Below, in pieces: positions 1-8,818 of a stretch of DNA of 64,000 nucleotides (within the stretch, counting starts at the first letter, position 1; each line of letters starts with the position of its first letter). Under the pieces are notes generated by a model. It saw only the letters and a program-made list of their open reading frames with translations, was not told the DNA's origin and made no database searches. Made by a program: the position numbers and the translations under genes. Source of the stretch: a bacterium (GTDB taxonomy: Bacteria; Oederibacteriota; JAAXVQ01; JAUVAV01); assembly GCA_021108215.1 (NCBI GenBank), contig JAIORK010000006.1, forward strand, positions 1-64,000, read 5' to 3'.

Positions 1-30
1 CCTCTCGTTTCCCGATTGCTTCAACTCCAT
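1..30 (-). CDS. possible 5' end of a gene running off the window edge
   Basis: An ATG on the minus strand at position 30 is preceded by a GGAGG box about ten bases upstream and opens a frame (MELKQSGNER) that continues past the window edge. Only ten codons are visible, so no function can be given. It would be divergent from the barrel-protein gene to the right. Confidence 0.35.
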   Translation of the reverse strand, partial: MELKQSGNER

Positions 31-156
31 TCTAACCTTTCCTCCTGATTGGAGGCTTAACATTATTTATACCCTTACGCATACTCCCCTTTTCCATTGA
101 CAATGCCATTCTCCAAACGGTATAGTCACGAACACAGACCTTTTCGGAGGCGCCTG

Positions 157-915
157 ATGCAAAAAACCTGTCAAACCCTAATATTTTTCTGTCTCTGCTT
201 TCACTGTTTCTCCAGCCCTGTCTCTGCCAACACCCTCGGCGGAAAATTTATTCTTTCCTTAAACCCCGGCCTGGCTTTTTTTGCCATGCAGGACATGAAC
301 ACCAAGATCAATGATGAACAATCCGGGTTTATGGGCATCACCCCCTCGGAAAATCTCAGCACACTCTCGCTGGGGTTGGATTTGGGCAATGCTCTCCAGT
401 ACGGACTCAACGACAATCTTGTCCTGGGGATTGGATTTTCCTACCTATCGACCAATACCTCGGCGAAAGTAGGCGCAGGTCCTTTGTATCCTCCACAAGA
501 TGAGTATTATGAGATTAATGTCCCGGCTGTAGAATTAGGTCTTCTGGCAAAAGCCGCCTTTGCATTGACACCCACGCTGCTGCTAACAATCGGGGGCGAA
601 GTCACCACCTTGGGACTGGCCGGTGCCGGCGAGACACTCGAGTCGCGCGGCACTGTAACCGGGCGGGTGTATTCTTCCACTGACCTGCATTACCAAGGCG
701 CAACCTTCGGTTTCAAACTGATGACCGGAATTGATTTTTTTATCTGGGAATGGCTTTCGCTGGGCGTAGAAGGCGGCTACCGCCATGCCCGTTTTGAGGA
801 AGTCCGTGCTGAAATTTCAGGCCGGGACGCAGCCTTGACCAATCAAGACGGTTCTCATTTTACGTTGGATTACAGCGGTGCCTTCATCCACTATACATTT
901 AGATTTTATTTTTAA
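157..915 (+). CDS. outer-membrane beta-barrel protein, unknown function
   Basis: The 252-residue product has a signal peptide (MQKTCQTLIFFCLC..., likely cut after SPVSA near residue 24), then alternating hydrophobic/polar strands and Gly/aromatic-rich segments. It ends in ...YTFRFYF, a terminal Phe typical of the signal read by the BAM machinery. These traits suggest a small porin-like or OmpA/OmpW-type barrel in the outer membrane. An ATG lies further upstream at 97, but I chose the one at 157 because CGGAGG sits six bases before it and the signal peptide then begins directly. The precise family is not recognised. It stands alone, facing the convergent nucleotidyltransferase genes. Confidence 0.7.
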   Translation: MQKTCQTLIFFCLCFHCFSSPVSANTLGGKFILSLNPGLAFFAMQDMNTKINDEQSGFMGITPSENLSTLSLGLDLGNALQYGLNDNLVLGIGFSYLSTNTSAKVGAGPLYPPQDEYYEINVPAVELGLLAKAAFALTPTLLLTIGGEVTTLGLAGAGETLESRGTVTGRVYSSTDLHYQGATFGFKLMTGIDFFIWEWLSLGVEGGYRHARFEEVRAEISGRDAALTNQDGSHFTLDYSGAFIHYTFRFYF

Positions 916-958
916 AAACCATCCACCAATCAGCACAAACAGAAAAAGCACTGATAAA

Positions 959-1165
959 TTATAAAAGGTTTTTATGCGTTGGCGTGATTTTTCGACTGAC
1001 AGGCTCGGAGGGGAAAATTTCATTTTGCTGATGTAAAAAATGTAGGTAGTCATTGAACGAACCTTGCGGGACAGCATTTATGCAGCGAACCGCCCTAAAC
1101 GCGTTGCGCCTCTGAATATTTCGGGCATCTTCCAGCATTTCTTTTTTCATTGTTTTATCAAGCAT
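959..1165 (-). CDS. small protein coupled to the nucleotidyltransferase gene
   Basis: This is a 68-residue product beginning MLDKTMKKEMLEDARN. Its ATG lies inside the last codons of the preceding nucleotidyltransferase gene (8-bp overlap), an arrangement typical of translational coupling. No domain is recognised. The N-terminal part is charged and probably helical. The pairing of a small protein with a minimal nucleotidyltransferase resembles MNT/HEPN or AbiE-like pairs, but the protein is shorter than HEPN or AbiEi partners and shows no R-x4-6-H motif, so a toxin-antitoxin role is not supported. It may be a truncated partner. Confidence 0.5.
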   Translation of the reverse strand: MLDKTMKKEMLEDARNIQRRNAFRAVRCINAVPQGSFNDYLHFLHQQNEIFPSEPVSRKITPTHKNLL

Positions 1166-1706
1166 GATGAATGCGCTCCAGTATCTCATTCAATTCCCCG
1201 GTTCGGCCAAACAGTTCGAAATATTCCTTGACCAAATCCATATCCATCTTTGACCGGTGTTTCTCCAGGATCATTTGCACATCCGCCATATCCTGAAACC
1301 ATCGCCCCGGATCATTCGAACTGGCCTGAACCTTCAGCCCAATAAGATCCTCCGGCCGGAGTGCTTTGATCGTAAATTCACCGTCAAACACCGGATATTT
1401 TATTGCCCTTTTAAGCATCGCCAATGTATACCGGCGATGTGCCAACAAAAAATCAACACGCCCCGATTGCGAATGAGCTCCGACGAAATTAAGTACATCT
1501 TCACTCTCGTGAAGCAGCGAATAGCCTTTTTGATGCATGGTTGTTTTTATCATCAGGACTTTTTCTGCTAAAATCAACAAATCCACATCCTGGGTGCTCC
1601 GAACAATACCAACGGTTTCCATGGCGAGTCCGCCGATCAGTGCAAAATCCACATTTTCTTTTTCAAAAGCCACAATCAAATCACCCAGAATATTTTTAAA
1701 ATCCAT
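1158..1706 (-). CDS. nucleotidyltransferase-fold protein (AbiEii / DUF6036-like)
   Basis: The 182-residue protein has the minimal nucleotidyltransferase signature. A Gly-Gly pair in FALIGGLAME (about residues 21-30) is followed by the metal-binding pair D40-x-D42 in TQDVDLLI, and a third acidic strand appears in GRVDFLLA. Such proteins transfer a nucleotide to RNA or protein, and many act in toxin-antitoxin or phage-defence pairs. A longer frame begins at 1742, but the ATG at 1706 has a GAGGA box about six bases upstream. It overlaps the small downstream gene by 8 bp, so the two are probably one operon. The biological role is unknown; the fold assignment is fairly firm. Confidence 0.65.
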   Translation of the reverse strand: MDFKNILGDLIVAFEKENVDFALIGGLAMETVGIVRSTQDVDLLILAEKVLMIKTTMHQKGYSLLHESEDVLNFVGAHSQSGRVDFLLAHRRYTLAMLKRAIKYPVFDGEFTIKALRPEDLIGLKVQASSNDPGRWFQDMADVQMILEKHRSKMDMDLVKEYFELFGRTGELNEILERIHHA

Positions 1707-1792
1707 TGGTATCCTCACATCATTGATGTATAAAAGTATCATATTCTCCAGCGGTTCGCAATTCTGAAAAAACGGTTTGAAAAAGGGTAACT

Positions 1793-3490
1793 ATGATGAA
1801 AGACAACCTTCTGTCAAAACGACTGATTTTTGCCGATTACTTCACATCACTGCATACGCGGGAAATTTCCGGTCATACCTGGAACTGGCGATATTACAAC
1901 GGTGACAACGTACAATGGAGCGGCGACCTTTACGAATCCGTTGGTTCAGATCGTAAAGAAACTGCTGCGCCCTTTTATCCCCTCATCGGTCCTTATGACA
2001 CACTGGACCCGATCGTTATGGAATACCACATCTTGCTTGCCAAAGCCGCCGGCATTGACGGTTTTCTATGTGAATACGACACACATCACAGCTTGGACCA
2101 CGAAGTTGTCGTCCGCATGGCACAAATCGCCCGGAAACATGATTTCAAAATTGGCATTCATTGGATCCCGATTAATTTCACCAACCGGACACCCGGCCTT
2201 CGCGACCGCGTGAGTATGCTGGAAGCTGCCAAGACGTGTCTCGCCGCTATTTTCGATCAAGTCTATGCTGTCTCCGGCGCATGCATCAATGACCGGCCGC
2301 TCATTTTAATCTTTGGCATTCGCGCCTCTGATTACCTTCCGACGATTGTCAAAGATACTTTCTTTTCCGCCTCGGAAATCAATGCTCTGCGCGAAGCCTT
2401 CAAGGACAAACACCCTCTGTTTTTGGCACCGCATTTCCAGCCGGAACTGATTGAGTCTGTCGATGGATTCTATCCCTGGATTTTACCCTTGGGTTCCGAA
2501 ATCCCTCCCAACAGCCCCTATGATAAGATCGGCGATCAAGCAGCGCAGCGGAAGCATTTGCATCATTTTTATTCTCATGTACAAAAAACAGTTGCTGAAA
2601 ATCACCAAAAGCTATTTATGGCCGGGGTTTGGCCGGGGTTTGACGATCACAAGGGCAGGGCTTGGGGTGAAGACCTGGCGCGATATGTCCCGCGCGACAA
2701 TGGCCGCATGCTTGCATTCACCTGGGAAATGGCTGAAGCGGCAAACGCTGAAACCATTCTACATGTCACCTGGAACGACTGGATTGAATCCACCATCATT
2801 GAACCCAGCCGCGAAATGGGTTATTCGGAATTGGAATCCACCCAGGAAAAAATCAATCAATGGAAAAACAGCCGCTTAGATCCCAACCGGCTAAAAAAAA
2901 CGCAATCCCTTTACACTTGCCGCAAGCAACTAAACTATCTGCTGGCATCGGGCGCGCCCCCAAAAACCATTACGGACTTACATGCCCGCCTGGACAAAGC
3001 GGCTCAGGACTTCAGCCGCTTTGTCGACTCGCCCTTCAACGCGAAGCTGGAGAAAGTCACACAACAGCTGAGATCTCTGAACAAACACGTTACAGTACAC
3101 AACACCGTTTGGCAATGGTCACCGGAAAATTCCCAACCGGACTTCACGCTGCATGCCTGTAATCACGGCATCGCCTTACAGCTAAAAAACCAGCACCTGC
3201 AAACAATGCCCCCTGGATTTTGGCAAGGACGAATAGCGGTCTCATTTCTTGACCAAGGAGACCACTTCCTGGCCGTCCGTCAGGGTACGCGTGATCACTG
3301 GGACAGCGCCCATGAAATTGCAAATTTCAAATTAAACGACACCTGCATAAACAGAGCCGTCGAAATGGATCTGATCCACTCCCGGTTGGCATCTGATCCC
3401 GGAAAAACTTTTTTCTTACTCAATGCCGGCCAACCTGTCCGTTGCAATGCGTTCACCCTTTCACTCTCCATTCACACCTTCCGTCCTTGA
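1793..3490 (+). CDS. glycoside hydrolase family 99/71-like protein
   Basis: The 565-residue protein has no signal peptide. The first 350 residues fit the GH99/GH71-like barrel: a PLIGPYDTLDP...YHILLAKAAGIDGFLCEYD block near the N-terminus, typical of families acting on mannan or alpha-glucan, and VTWNDWIESTIIEPS around residue 325, which matches the conserved W-N-D-x-x-E-x-x-x-I-E-P motif. The last 200 residues form a helical linker and a beta-rich tail with no recognised domain. An AAGGGTAA box precedes the ATG. Related bacterial proteins often occur near glycan-synthesis genes, but no such genes adjoin it here. The substrate is unknown. Confidence 0.7.
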   Translation: MMKDNLLSKRLIFADYFTSLHTREISGHTWNWRYYNGDNVQWSGDLYESVGSDRKETAAPFYPLIGPYDTLDPIVMEYHILLAKAAGIDGFLCEYDTHHSLDHEVVVRMAQIARKHDFKIGIHWIPINFTNRTPGLRDRVSMLEAAKTCLAAIFDQVYAVSGACINDRPLILIFGIRASDYLPTIVKDTFFSASEINALREAFKDKHPLFLAPHFQPELIESVDGFYPWILPLGSEIPPNSPYDKIGDQAAQRKHLHHFYSHVQKTVAENHQKLFMAGVWPGFDDHKGRAWGEDLARYVPRDNGRMLAFTWEMAEAANAETILHVTWNDWIESTIIEPSREMGYSELESTQEKINQWKNSRLDPNRLKKTQSLYTCRKQLNYLLASGAPPKTITDLHARLDKAAQDFSRFVDSPFNAKLEKVTQQLRSLNKHVTVHNTVWQWSPENSQPDFTLHACNHGIALQLKNQHLQTMPPGFWQGRIAVSFLDQGDHFLAVRQGTRDHWDSAHEIANFKLNDTCINRAVEMDLIHSRLASDPGKTFFLLNAGQPVRCNAFTLSLSIHTFRP

Positions 3491-3576
3491 GATGATTGCT
3501 GTTTTTATTCTCCTGCCGCCTACGCGATAATAGTATAATAGCCGCCAGTGATATTGAATCAGGAGATCGACCCACG

Positions 3577-4341
3577 ATGAAACGCATGCTTGCATTCCAT
3601 TGTTACCTCTTCATTCTGGCCGCAGGCTGGCTGCCGCCGAATGCAGTCCACGCCGTAAAGATCCAGGATTTCACCTATCTTTATCAATGTGAAAACATCC
3701 GAAAAAATATCACCATGCACATTGAGTATGATGGAAACCGGGTCGAAATCACCTATTTCAATGAATTTGGTGATAAAGATATCACCGTTTTCAAAGACCG
3801 TATCCACCCGGTCAGTGCCGTCTATTTCAACCCCGACCGGGAACGCATCGGGCAAACAATTTATGATTATAAAAAAAAGAAAATTTTCATCCAGGGAGAA
3901 ATGGATGCGGTCTATGATTTAATCGAACCGGTTTTTGACAACAACGGCGCAACTTTCTACCTGTTTAGCGTGTTCCATCCGGAACCGGAAAAAACCCTCA
4001 CCTTCAGACTGGTCCAATCCAATTTAAGCCGGATCACGGACGGCTTCCAGAGGCTTTTAATCCGAAAACTGGTCGGACCTGTAACAATGCAATTAAAGCA
4101 TCTCGGTCAGGAAACCATCACACTCCAAAACGAAGAGCACCTGACGGTAAAATACGAATTCTCTATCCGTGATAGCGGCACTTCGATATTTTGGTCTCAC
4201 AAATATTTATTTTGGTACAGTCTGGAAAAAAACATCCTTCTCAAGCACCAAGGGATGAGCCAGGAAAAAAAATTAATTATTTATACACTGATTGAGTTCA
4301 CAGAATGGGAACGGCCTAATCCACAACTACCGAGCTTATAA
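3577..4341 (+). CDS. exported protein of unknown function
   Basis: The 254-residue product starts MKRMLAFHCYLFILAAGWLP, a signal peptide probably cut after NAVHA. The mature part is beta-rich and charged with no recognised domain. I chose the ATG at 3577 over the in-frame ATG at 3496 because AGGAG lies about eleven bases upstream and the signal peptide then begins at the start. It follows the GH99-like gene by 86 bp on the same strand and could share its transcript. It converges with the DUF6920-like gene, leaving only three bases between the two stop codons. Confidence 0.6.
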   Translation: MKRMLAFHCYLFILAAGWLPPNAVHAVKIQDFTYLYQCENIRKNITMHIEYDGNRVEITYFNEFGDKDITVFKDRIHPVSAVYFNPDRERIGQTIYDYKKKKIFIQGEMDAVYDLIEPVFDNNGATFYLFSVFHPEPEKTLTFRLVQSNLSRITDGFQRLLIRKLVGPVTMQLKHLGQETITLQNEEHLTVKYEFSIRDSGTSIFWSHKYLFWYSLEKNILLKHQGMSQEKKLIIYTLIEFTEWERPNPQLPSL

Positions 4342-4344
4342 CAC

Positions 4345-5172
4345 CTATCGAAAAACCGCTTTTATTATTTCCGGATGATACACACCATTGCGTTCTGCAT
4401 CTTTTTTCATCCATCCAATTTCCATCTTCGCAGGAATGGTATAACCGGAAAATTCTTTCTCAGCCGTCACGCCCAGGATGCCGTACGGATGTTCTGCCGG
4501 CGGCAGTTTACTGCTCAGGCTACCCCAACGTTGTAACTGCGCAGACAAGACCGCACCGGTTTCGGATATTTTTATTTCAAGTTCAAATAAATAATCATCA
4601 ATCCGAAAAACCGCCAAGAGTAAATCCGCTTGAATCACAGACCATTTTACACCATACATCGGGAGCAAGGTCGAGGGCAGCCAAAGTCTCCCCAAAGCCG
4701 CACGGGCAACCGCAAAACGAGCATGGTCTGCTCCGTGTTTCACCCCGGCGGGCATGGCAAACAAACGCCACCAAAGCTTCCGGCTTGTTCCGGCAATATA
4801 CAATTCATTACCCTGCCTGTGCCACAGTCCCTGCCCGGCATGCCCCTGCCAGACAAACGCCCTCCCGGTCAAAATTTCTTCCGCATTCATCGGCATCGTT
4901 TTTTTTCCGGCTGCCATTGCCAGACGGCCTTCCACTTGCAGTTCAGCAGATGCCGCCAACCGCGTTCCGGGCGCGATGGCATGTAAAAAATATTTTCGAA
5001 CCGCTTCCGGGAGTTCCTGAATCAACTGTTCGGAAAAACACCCCTCCCCTTCAACCTTTTGAATGACCGTCCATATTTGTTCCACTTTTCGATTATCGAA
5101 TATCCGCATCCCCCCCAGCACCACCAAAAGGGTTACTGCCAAAAGCATCAGTGAAAAAACAACCAAAAACAT
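4345..5172 (-). CDS. DUF6920/DUF6544-family membrane-anchored protein
   Basis: The 275-residue protein has one N-terminal membrane segment (MFLVVFSLMLLAVTLLVVLG), then LPEAVRKYFLHAIAPGT and a body with paired beta motifs such as GKKTMPMNAEEILTGRAFVW. This matches the family formerly called DUF6544, found in many bacteria and of unknown function. The start at 5172 is preceded by GGAAGGAG at six-base spacing; upstream in-frame residues lack a ribosome site. It lies 69 bp downstream of the RuBisCO-like gene on the same strand, so co-transcription is possible but a functional link is not evident. Confidence 0.65.
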   Translation of the reverse strand: MFLVVFSLMLLAVTLLVVLGGMRIFDNRKVEQIWTVIQKVEGEGCFSEQLIQELPEAVRKYFLHAIAPGTRLAASAELQVEGRLAMAAGKKTMPMNAEEILTGRAFVWQGHAGQGLWHRQGNELYIAGTSRKLWWRLFAMPAGVKHGADHARFAVARAALGRLWLPSTLLPMYGVKWSVIQADLLLAVFRIDDYLFELEIKISETGAVLSAQLQRWGSLSSKLPPAEHPYGILGVTAEKEFSGYTIPAKMEIGWMKKDAERNGVYHPEIIKAVFR

Positions 5173-5241
5173 ACCGAACTCCTTCCCTGCACCGCAAGCA
5201 GGTACCTGCCGTAACATCCCTGCTTCGCGAAGTAAAACCAT

Positions 5242-6834
5242 TTACGGTTTGACCGGTTTGTCCCGCTCATGATCAACAATACAGAAAAAACCAAAAGCAC
5301 TCTTGCTCTCATTACGCAATTGATGAACTGCAAAAGGCGGAACATAGGCCACATCAAACGGGCCGAGCACAAGAGTCTGTCCAGGCAGCTGGAGTACGCC
5401 CTCGCCTTGCACAGCGACAATGACATGTTCGTGCATATGTTTTTCCAGACTGGAATATCCGCCCGGTTCAATTTGAAAATAACGGAGATCAAATTTTGTC
5501 TGTTCCCCATTTTTGCCAATCAATTCCTGCCGGACAATGTTTGCAAAAGATGTTGTCGAATCGGTTTTGTAGTCTTCTGTTTCCCGTCCCTGCCAGGTAA
5601 AACCGCTCTGCCATTTCAGATATTCTAAAACCTTAGACTGGGTATCTGCTTTAGACCGTTCACCGGCCGAGGCCACCCCAGCGTCCGGTCCGGTTTCGTG
5701 TGCATCAAATTCACGATGAATCGTCTCCAAAAAATACCGGGTCGAAGATTCCAGATCATCGGAATGTTTAAGTAAAGCGCCGCCGATCAAGTAAACCGCA
5801 TCCTGACCATATTGCGCCTTCATGGTATTAATGGATGCCAATGTCATCCCGCCGGCCGGTGCCGGCAATGCTGCCGGCATCGCACCCAGCGGACGCTTTA
5901 GCGCACCGCTGATTGCCTGACATTCTTGGGAGGTAAATCCAAAGCGGCCTCCGCTATTTGGAAAAACCGAGATGTCCGCCCCAAAAAGCCTAAACAACGT
6001 CCCCAATAAAACAGCCGGTGTCATGCCATGATGAGGGTCGTGAAAATGTGTGCCCGTGAAAGCCGGATGCGCCATCATTATTAGAGGATATTTTTTCGCC
6101 AAGTACCTGAAATTATCCGGACCAATCAAAAATGGGGAGAGCAACAAACCACGAACACCCTGACGAATCGCAAACGCAACCTGCTGCTCCATGTGTTCCA
6201 AATCACCTGACACATTGGGAAAATACAATGTCATTTTACCTGTCCGGACATTGGCCTCGGCAATTGCTGTCTGGCATCGTTCCACCCGCTCCTCAAACGG
6301 ACAAAAATCATGGTCCGCCAATCCATGATCATCCTTAACTATATCACCGCCGCCCAAGGCAAATGCCCCGGCCATCGCTGCCAATTGTTTCGGTGTGCTC
6401 CCCAAAGGCTTCAACGCCGTCGCTGCCAGAGGTCGTCCCTGTACGCCTAAAAGTTTCCGAATGCCTTTTATGCCGAAATTGGGCCCATGAAATTTGGCAA
6501 GAAACGTTTCCGGAAAACGAACATCAATAATTTTAATGTAATTTTTCAAAGAAATATTCCCGAACAAAACATTGAGCAGTTGCGGTATCTGATACGCTGT
6601 GATTTCCTGAGCATAACCGATCACCGCGGTATAGCTCCCATTTTTTTGTGTCAACGGTGTTATTTCCAATAGTTTACCGACAATGTTTTCCTCAATGAAC
6701 GGATCTAAGTCAACTTCTTTGGGAACTTCAACCGTTTGTTCCCGCGCAATGGCCCGGCAAATCGTCCTGATATCTTCTTGCGCCGGACATTTAATTGCAT
6801 AAACAACCTGTATCATTTCAGACATTTGATCCAT
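5242..6834 (-). CDS. RuBisCO-like protein (form IV) fused to a C-terminal cupin domain
   Basis: Residues 1-410 are a RuBisCO large-chain-like fold. K142 in LKPLG corresponds to catalytic Lys175. K167-D168-D169-H170 in GGGDIVKDDHGL matches the carbamylated Lys/Asp metal site, but the third ligand Glu204 is His. PAPAGGMT (about 324-331) and IGGALL (about 350-355) match the phosphate-binding Gly pairs. Loss of canonical residues makes it a form-IV protein, probably an isomerase or enolase-type enzyme and not a carboxylase; KDDHGL recalls the DeepYkr group. Residues 440-520 are a cupin with H466-x-H468-x-H470 and H504 in PPFAVHQLRN. In Rhodospirillum rubrum a form-IV protein and a separate cupin act in sequence on 5-methylthioribulose-1-phosphate, so the fusion may combine such steps. 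The ribosome site is weak (GGAT/TTGGA); ATG 6825 is an alternative. It lies 17 bp downstream of the nuclease gene. Confidence 0.85.
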   Translation of the reverse strand: MDQMSEMIQVVYAIKCPAQEDIRTICRAIAREQTVEVPKEVDLDPFIEENIVGKLLEITPLTQKNGSYTAVIGYAQEITAYQIPQLLNVLFGNISLKNYIKIIDVRFPETFLAKFHGPNFGIKGIRKLLGVQGRPLAATALKPLGSTPKQLAAMAGAFALGGGDIVKDDHGLADHDFCPFEERVERCQTAIAEANVRTGKMTLYFPNVSGDLEHMEQQVAFAIRQGVRGLLLSPFLIGPDNFRYLAKKYPLIMMAHPAFTGTHFHDPHHGMTPAVLLGTLFRLFGADISVFPNSGGRFGFTSQECQAISGALKRPLGAMPAALPAPAGGMTLASINTMKAQYGQDAVYLIGGALLKHSDDLESSTRYFLETIHREFDAHETGPDAGVASAGERSKADTQSKVLEYLKWQSGFTWQGRETEDYKTDSTTSFANIVRQELIGKNGEQTKFDLRYFQIEPGGYSSLEKHMHEHVIVAVQGEGVLQLPGQTLVLGPFDVAYVPPFAVHQLRNESKSAFGFFCIVDHERDKPVKP

Positions 6835-6851
6835 TCCAAATTAACGGTAAA

Positions 6852-7688
6852 TTATTTGCCCGGGCAACAAACCGGACAGGGTCTATACTTTCCCTTTTTT
6901 GCATCTTTTAACTGCACCGGATAGCGGGTCTCATCTAATTTTTGACAATGCTCTAAATGATAACGTCGATCCTGATTGGAAATATAAACAATATAATCCT
7001 CAGACAATATACTTGGAGATGCCGCTTTGACGACTATCTTTTCATCTTCCGGCAGCGGTGCGCCCCACAATCCCAATTTCTCGCTTTGGGCCGCCTGTTC
7101 TGCGGTTTGAAATGAAGCCAAATGCTCAAACTGCGGGGTTTCAGTGACAAGTCCATAACCCATCCGTATAATCGCATAATTCACAAACAATTGATCGGAC
7201 TCCCGATAAACCAAAGCCAACAAATTCTTCTCTGCATCCCGGGTGGGCTCCAGCGAATAAACAAGTACACGTTCATTGCGGACCATCTGTTCGGTAAACT
7301 GTTTGGCTTTTTCCCCGCGATAGACTTGCACTTCTCGGGTAAAGTGTTTCAAGTCTTTTCCCGGCCCTCGAATGGAATCCGTCGCACAAAAAGTATTGTT
7401 TGTCCCATCAACATTTAACTGCGCGCATTGCTTTTTATAGAGATCGCGTTTTTCGCTCGGCAGCTCATATCCGGTTTTTTTAATCCCCGCCAGGCGAACC
7501 GTCTCATCCATGCCGTTGGCTGAAACCACAATCGTATTCACATCAATCACACGATCAACCCGGGCACGAAAAGTATTTTCCATCCCTGCCATTTTAGGTT
7601 CCGGCGCTTTTTTTTCCGACGTCGCACACCCAAACATCATCAACAAAACCGCCCCGACAACAATATGCTGTATTCTCAATGAAACCAT
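6852..7688 (-). CDS. secreted TNase-like nuclease lipoprotein with C-terminal zinc-binding motif
   Basis: The 278-residue protein opens with a lipoprotein signal (MVSLRIQHIVVGAVLLMMFGC), so it is probably anchored by its lipid after Cys21. The body resembles the staphylococcal-nuclease fold: RVDRVIDVNTIVV, the VRLAGIKK strand, ALVYRESDQLFVNYAIIRMGYGLV and AEQAAQSEKLGLWG. The tail YHLEHCQKL...RPCPVCC has the Y-H-x3-C...P-C-x2-C layout of the Ada-like metal-binding module often attached to such nucleases. ATG 7688 has GGAGGG six bases upstream. A paralogue sits next door at 8009-8761. It is 17 bp upstream of the RuBisCO-like gene. Nuclease activity is inferred; the usual catalytic Arg/Glu set was not verified. 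Confidence 0.75.
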   Translation of the reverse strand: MVSLRIQHIVVGAVLLMMFGCATSEKKAPEPKMAGMENTFRARVDRVIDVNTIVVSANGMDETVRLAGIKKTGYELPSEKRDLYKKQCAQLNVDGTNNTFCATDSIRGPGKDLKHFTREVQVYRGEKAKQFTEQMVRNERVLVYSLEPTRDAEKNLLALVYRESDQLFVNYAIIRMGYGLVTETPQFEHLASFQTAEQAAQSEKLGLWGAPLPEDEKIVVKAASPSILSEDYIVYISNQDRRYHLEHCQKLDETRYPVQLKDAKKGKYRPCPVCCPGK

Positions 7689-7856
7689 TTCATTCCCTCC
7701 AAGTTTAAAAAAAATTCCCCGATTGCTTTCCATGATAGCCTTTTTGGGGCACGAAACGCAAAACTTTTTTCCCTGGAGTAACTTCCACGGGAACCCTTCA
7801 CCGGCATGCCGGTGTCTAATGAACACATGAATTTCGATAACCCCGGGAGGAAAACC

Positions 7857-8030
7857 ATGGTCATCACGGAAGAAAAGAAAATATCAAATCCGACCAAACC
7901 ACGGATTTATATCGACCTTGATTACACCGAGCCAAAAAAAACTACGATTGAATTTTCCGAATCTACAATTTTTTTAATACTTTTAATTGCCGGCCTGGCA
8001 GGATTGATTTATCTTTTTGTTTCCGGGTGA
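7857..8030 (+). CDS. small tail-anchored membrane protein
   Basis: This short gene encodes 57 residues: a charged N-terminus (MVITEEKKISNPTKPRIYID) and a single hydrophobic C-terminal segment of about 20 residues (FLILLIAGLAGLIYLFV). The ATG has a perfect GGGAGG box at six-base spacing, which is the main reason to accept it. It lies on the plus strand between two minus-strand nuclease paralogues and overlaps the end of the right-hand one by 22 bp. No family is recognised; a single-span inner-membrane protein is the likely form. Confidence 0.55.
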   Translation: MVITEEKKISNPTKPRIYIDLDYTEPKKTTIEFSESTIFLILLIAGLAGLIYLFVSG

Positions 8031-8761
8031 CTTTGTTCCGATTCCGGCATACACAATGTACAAGGGGTATACCCTGCTTGACGTGCGCGATAAAACCGGA
8101 CCGGAAAACGTCCCTGACGTAATTGCGTACAATAGTCACGGTGGTATTTCTTATCCAGCAAGGTCAAATAAACCGTGTCATCATCGTGCAAACCTGCTTG
8201 TAAATCCCCCGACCTCCCCTTCAGCTCACGCTTCTTCGGCGGCTTCATGCCCCAGAGCCCGACACCTTCCAGGCGCGCTTCACGTTCTCCATTCCGGAAA
8301 AGACGCTGATAGCGATAAGGCCGGCTTAGCTCCGCATGACCAAATCCCAAACGGATGATGGTATAATTCACAAAAAGACGGTCTGTTTCGCGGTAAAGAT
8401 ATCCCTCCCGAACAGCATCCCCCTCAGCTTTCCCGACAAATGCCACACGCACATCTTGGGCCATAATAAATTTTTCTAAAAAAGTTACCGCAGATTGGTG
8501 AAAAATCCCTTCCCGCAACGGATTGACATCCGCCGGAGACGCAACACCATGCAATTGAACAAGCTGTGAAGTATTCTCCATTTCAATTTCAATCTGATTG
8601 CCGGATACAATGCCCGTTACGCTGGCCAAGGGCAATTTCTTCTGTTCATCCTCTACGAATGACATTTCCTGAGCTGCGCCGGCCATCGACAGCAACAACA
8701 AAAAAACCACACCTACGATGATTGCAACCGCCTGTGGATATGCCTGTTTATATCCAACCAT
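8009..8761 (-). CDS. secreted TNase-like nuclease, paralogue of the neighbouring one
   Basis: The 250-residue protein has an N-terminal hydrophobic segment (AVAIIVGVVFLLLLSMAGAA) serving as signal peptide or anchor. It has the same architecture as the gene at 6852-7688: an SNase-like body (VTGIVSGNQIEIEM, VQLHGVASP, LYRETDRLFVNYTIIRLGFG, EARLEGVGLWG) and the tail YHRDYCTQLRQ...TPCTLC. Similarity to its neighbour points to a tandem duplication later interrupted by a small plus-strand gene. ATG 8761 follows GGAGG by nine bases. The likely site of action is the periplasm or cell surface. Confidence 0.72.
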   Translation of the reverse strand: MVGYKQAYPQAVAIIVGVVFLLLLSMAGAAQEMSFVEDEQKKLPLASVTGIVSGNQIEIEMENTSQLVQLHGVASPADVNPLREGIFHQSAVTFLEKFIMAQDVRVAFVGKAEGDAVREGYLYRETDRLFVNYTIIRLGFGHAELSRPYRYQRLFRNGEREARLEGVGLWGMKPPKKRELKGRSGDLQAGLHDDDTVYLTLLDKKYHRDYCTQLRQGRFPVRFYRARQAGYTPCTLCMPESEQSHPETKR

Positions 8762-8818
8762 CTTCCACCGCCTCCAGCATGTACACAAATTCAGATAGGG
8801 GTAATTGCCGCAATCGTC

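Noticed and set aside
5242..6834. True carbon-fixing RuBisCO
   Set aside because: Glu204 is replaced by His and other canonical catalytic residues differ, so carboxylase activity is unlikely.
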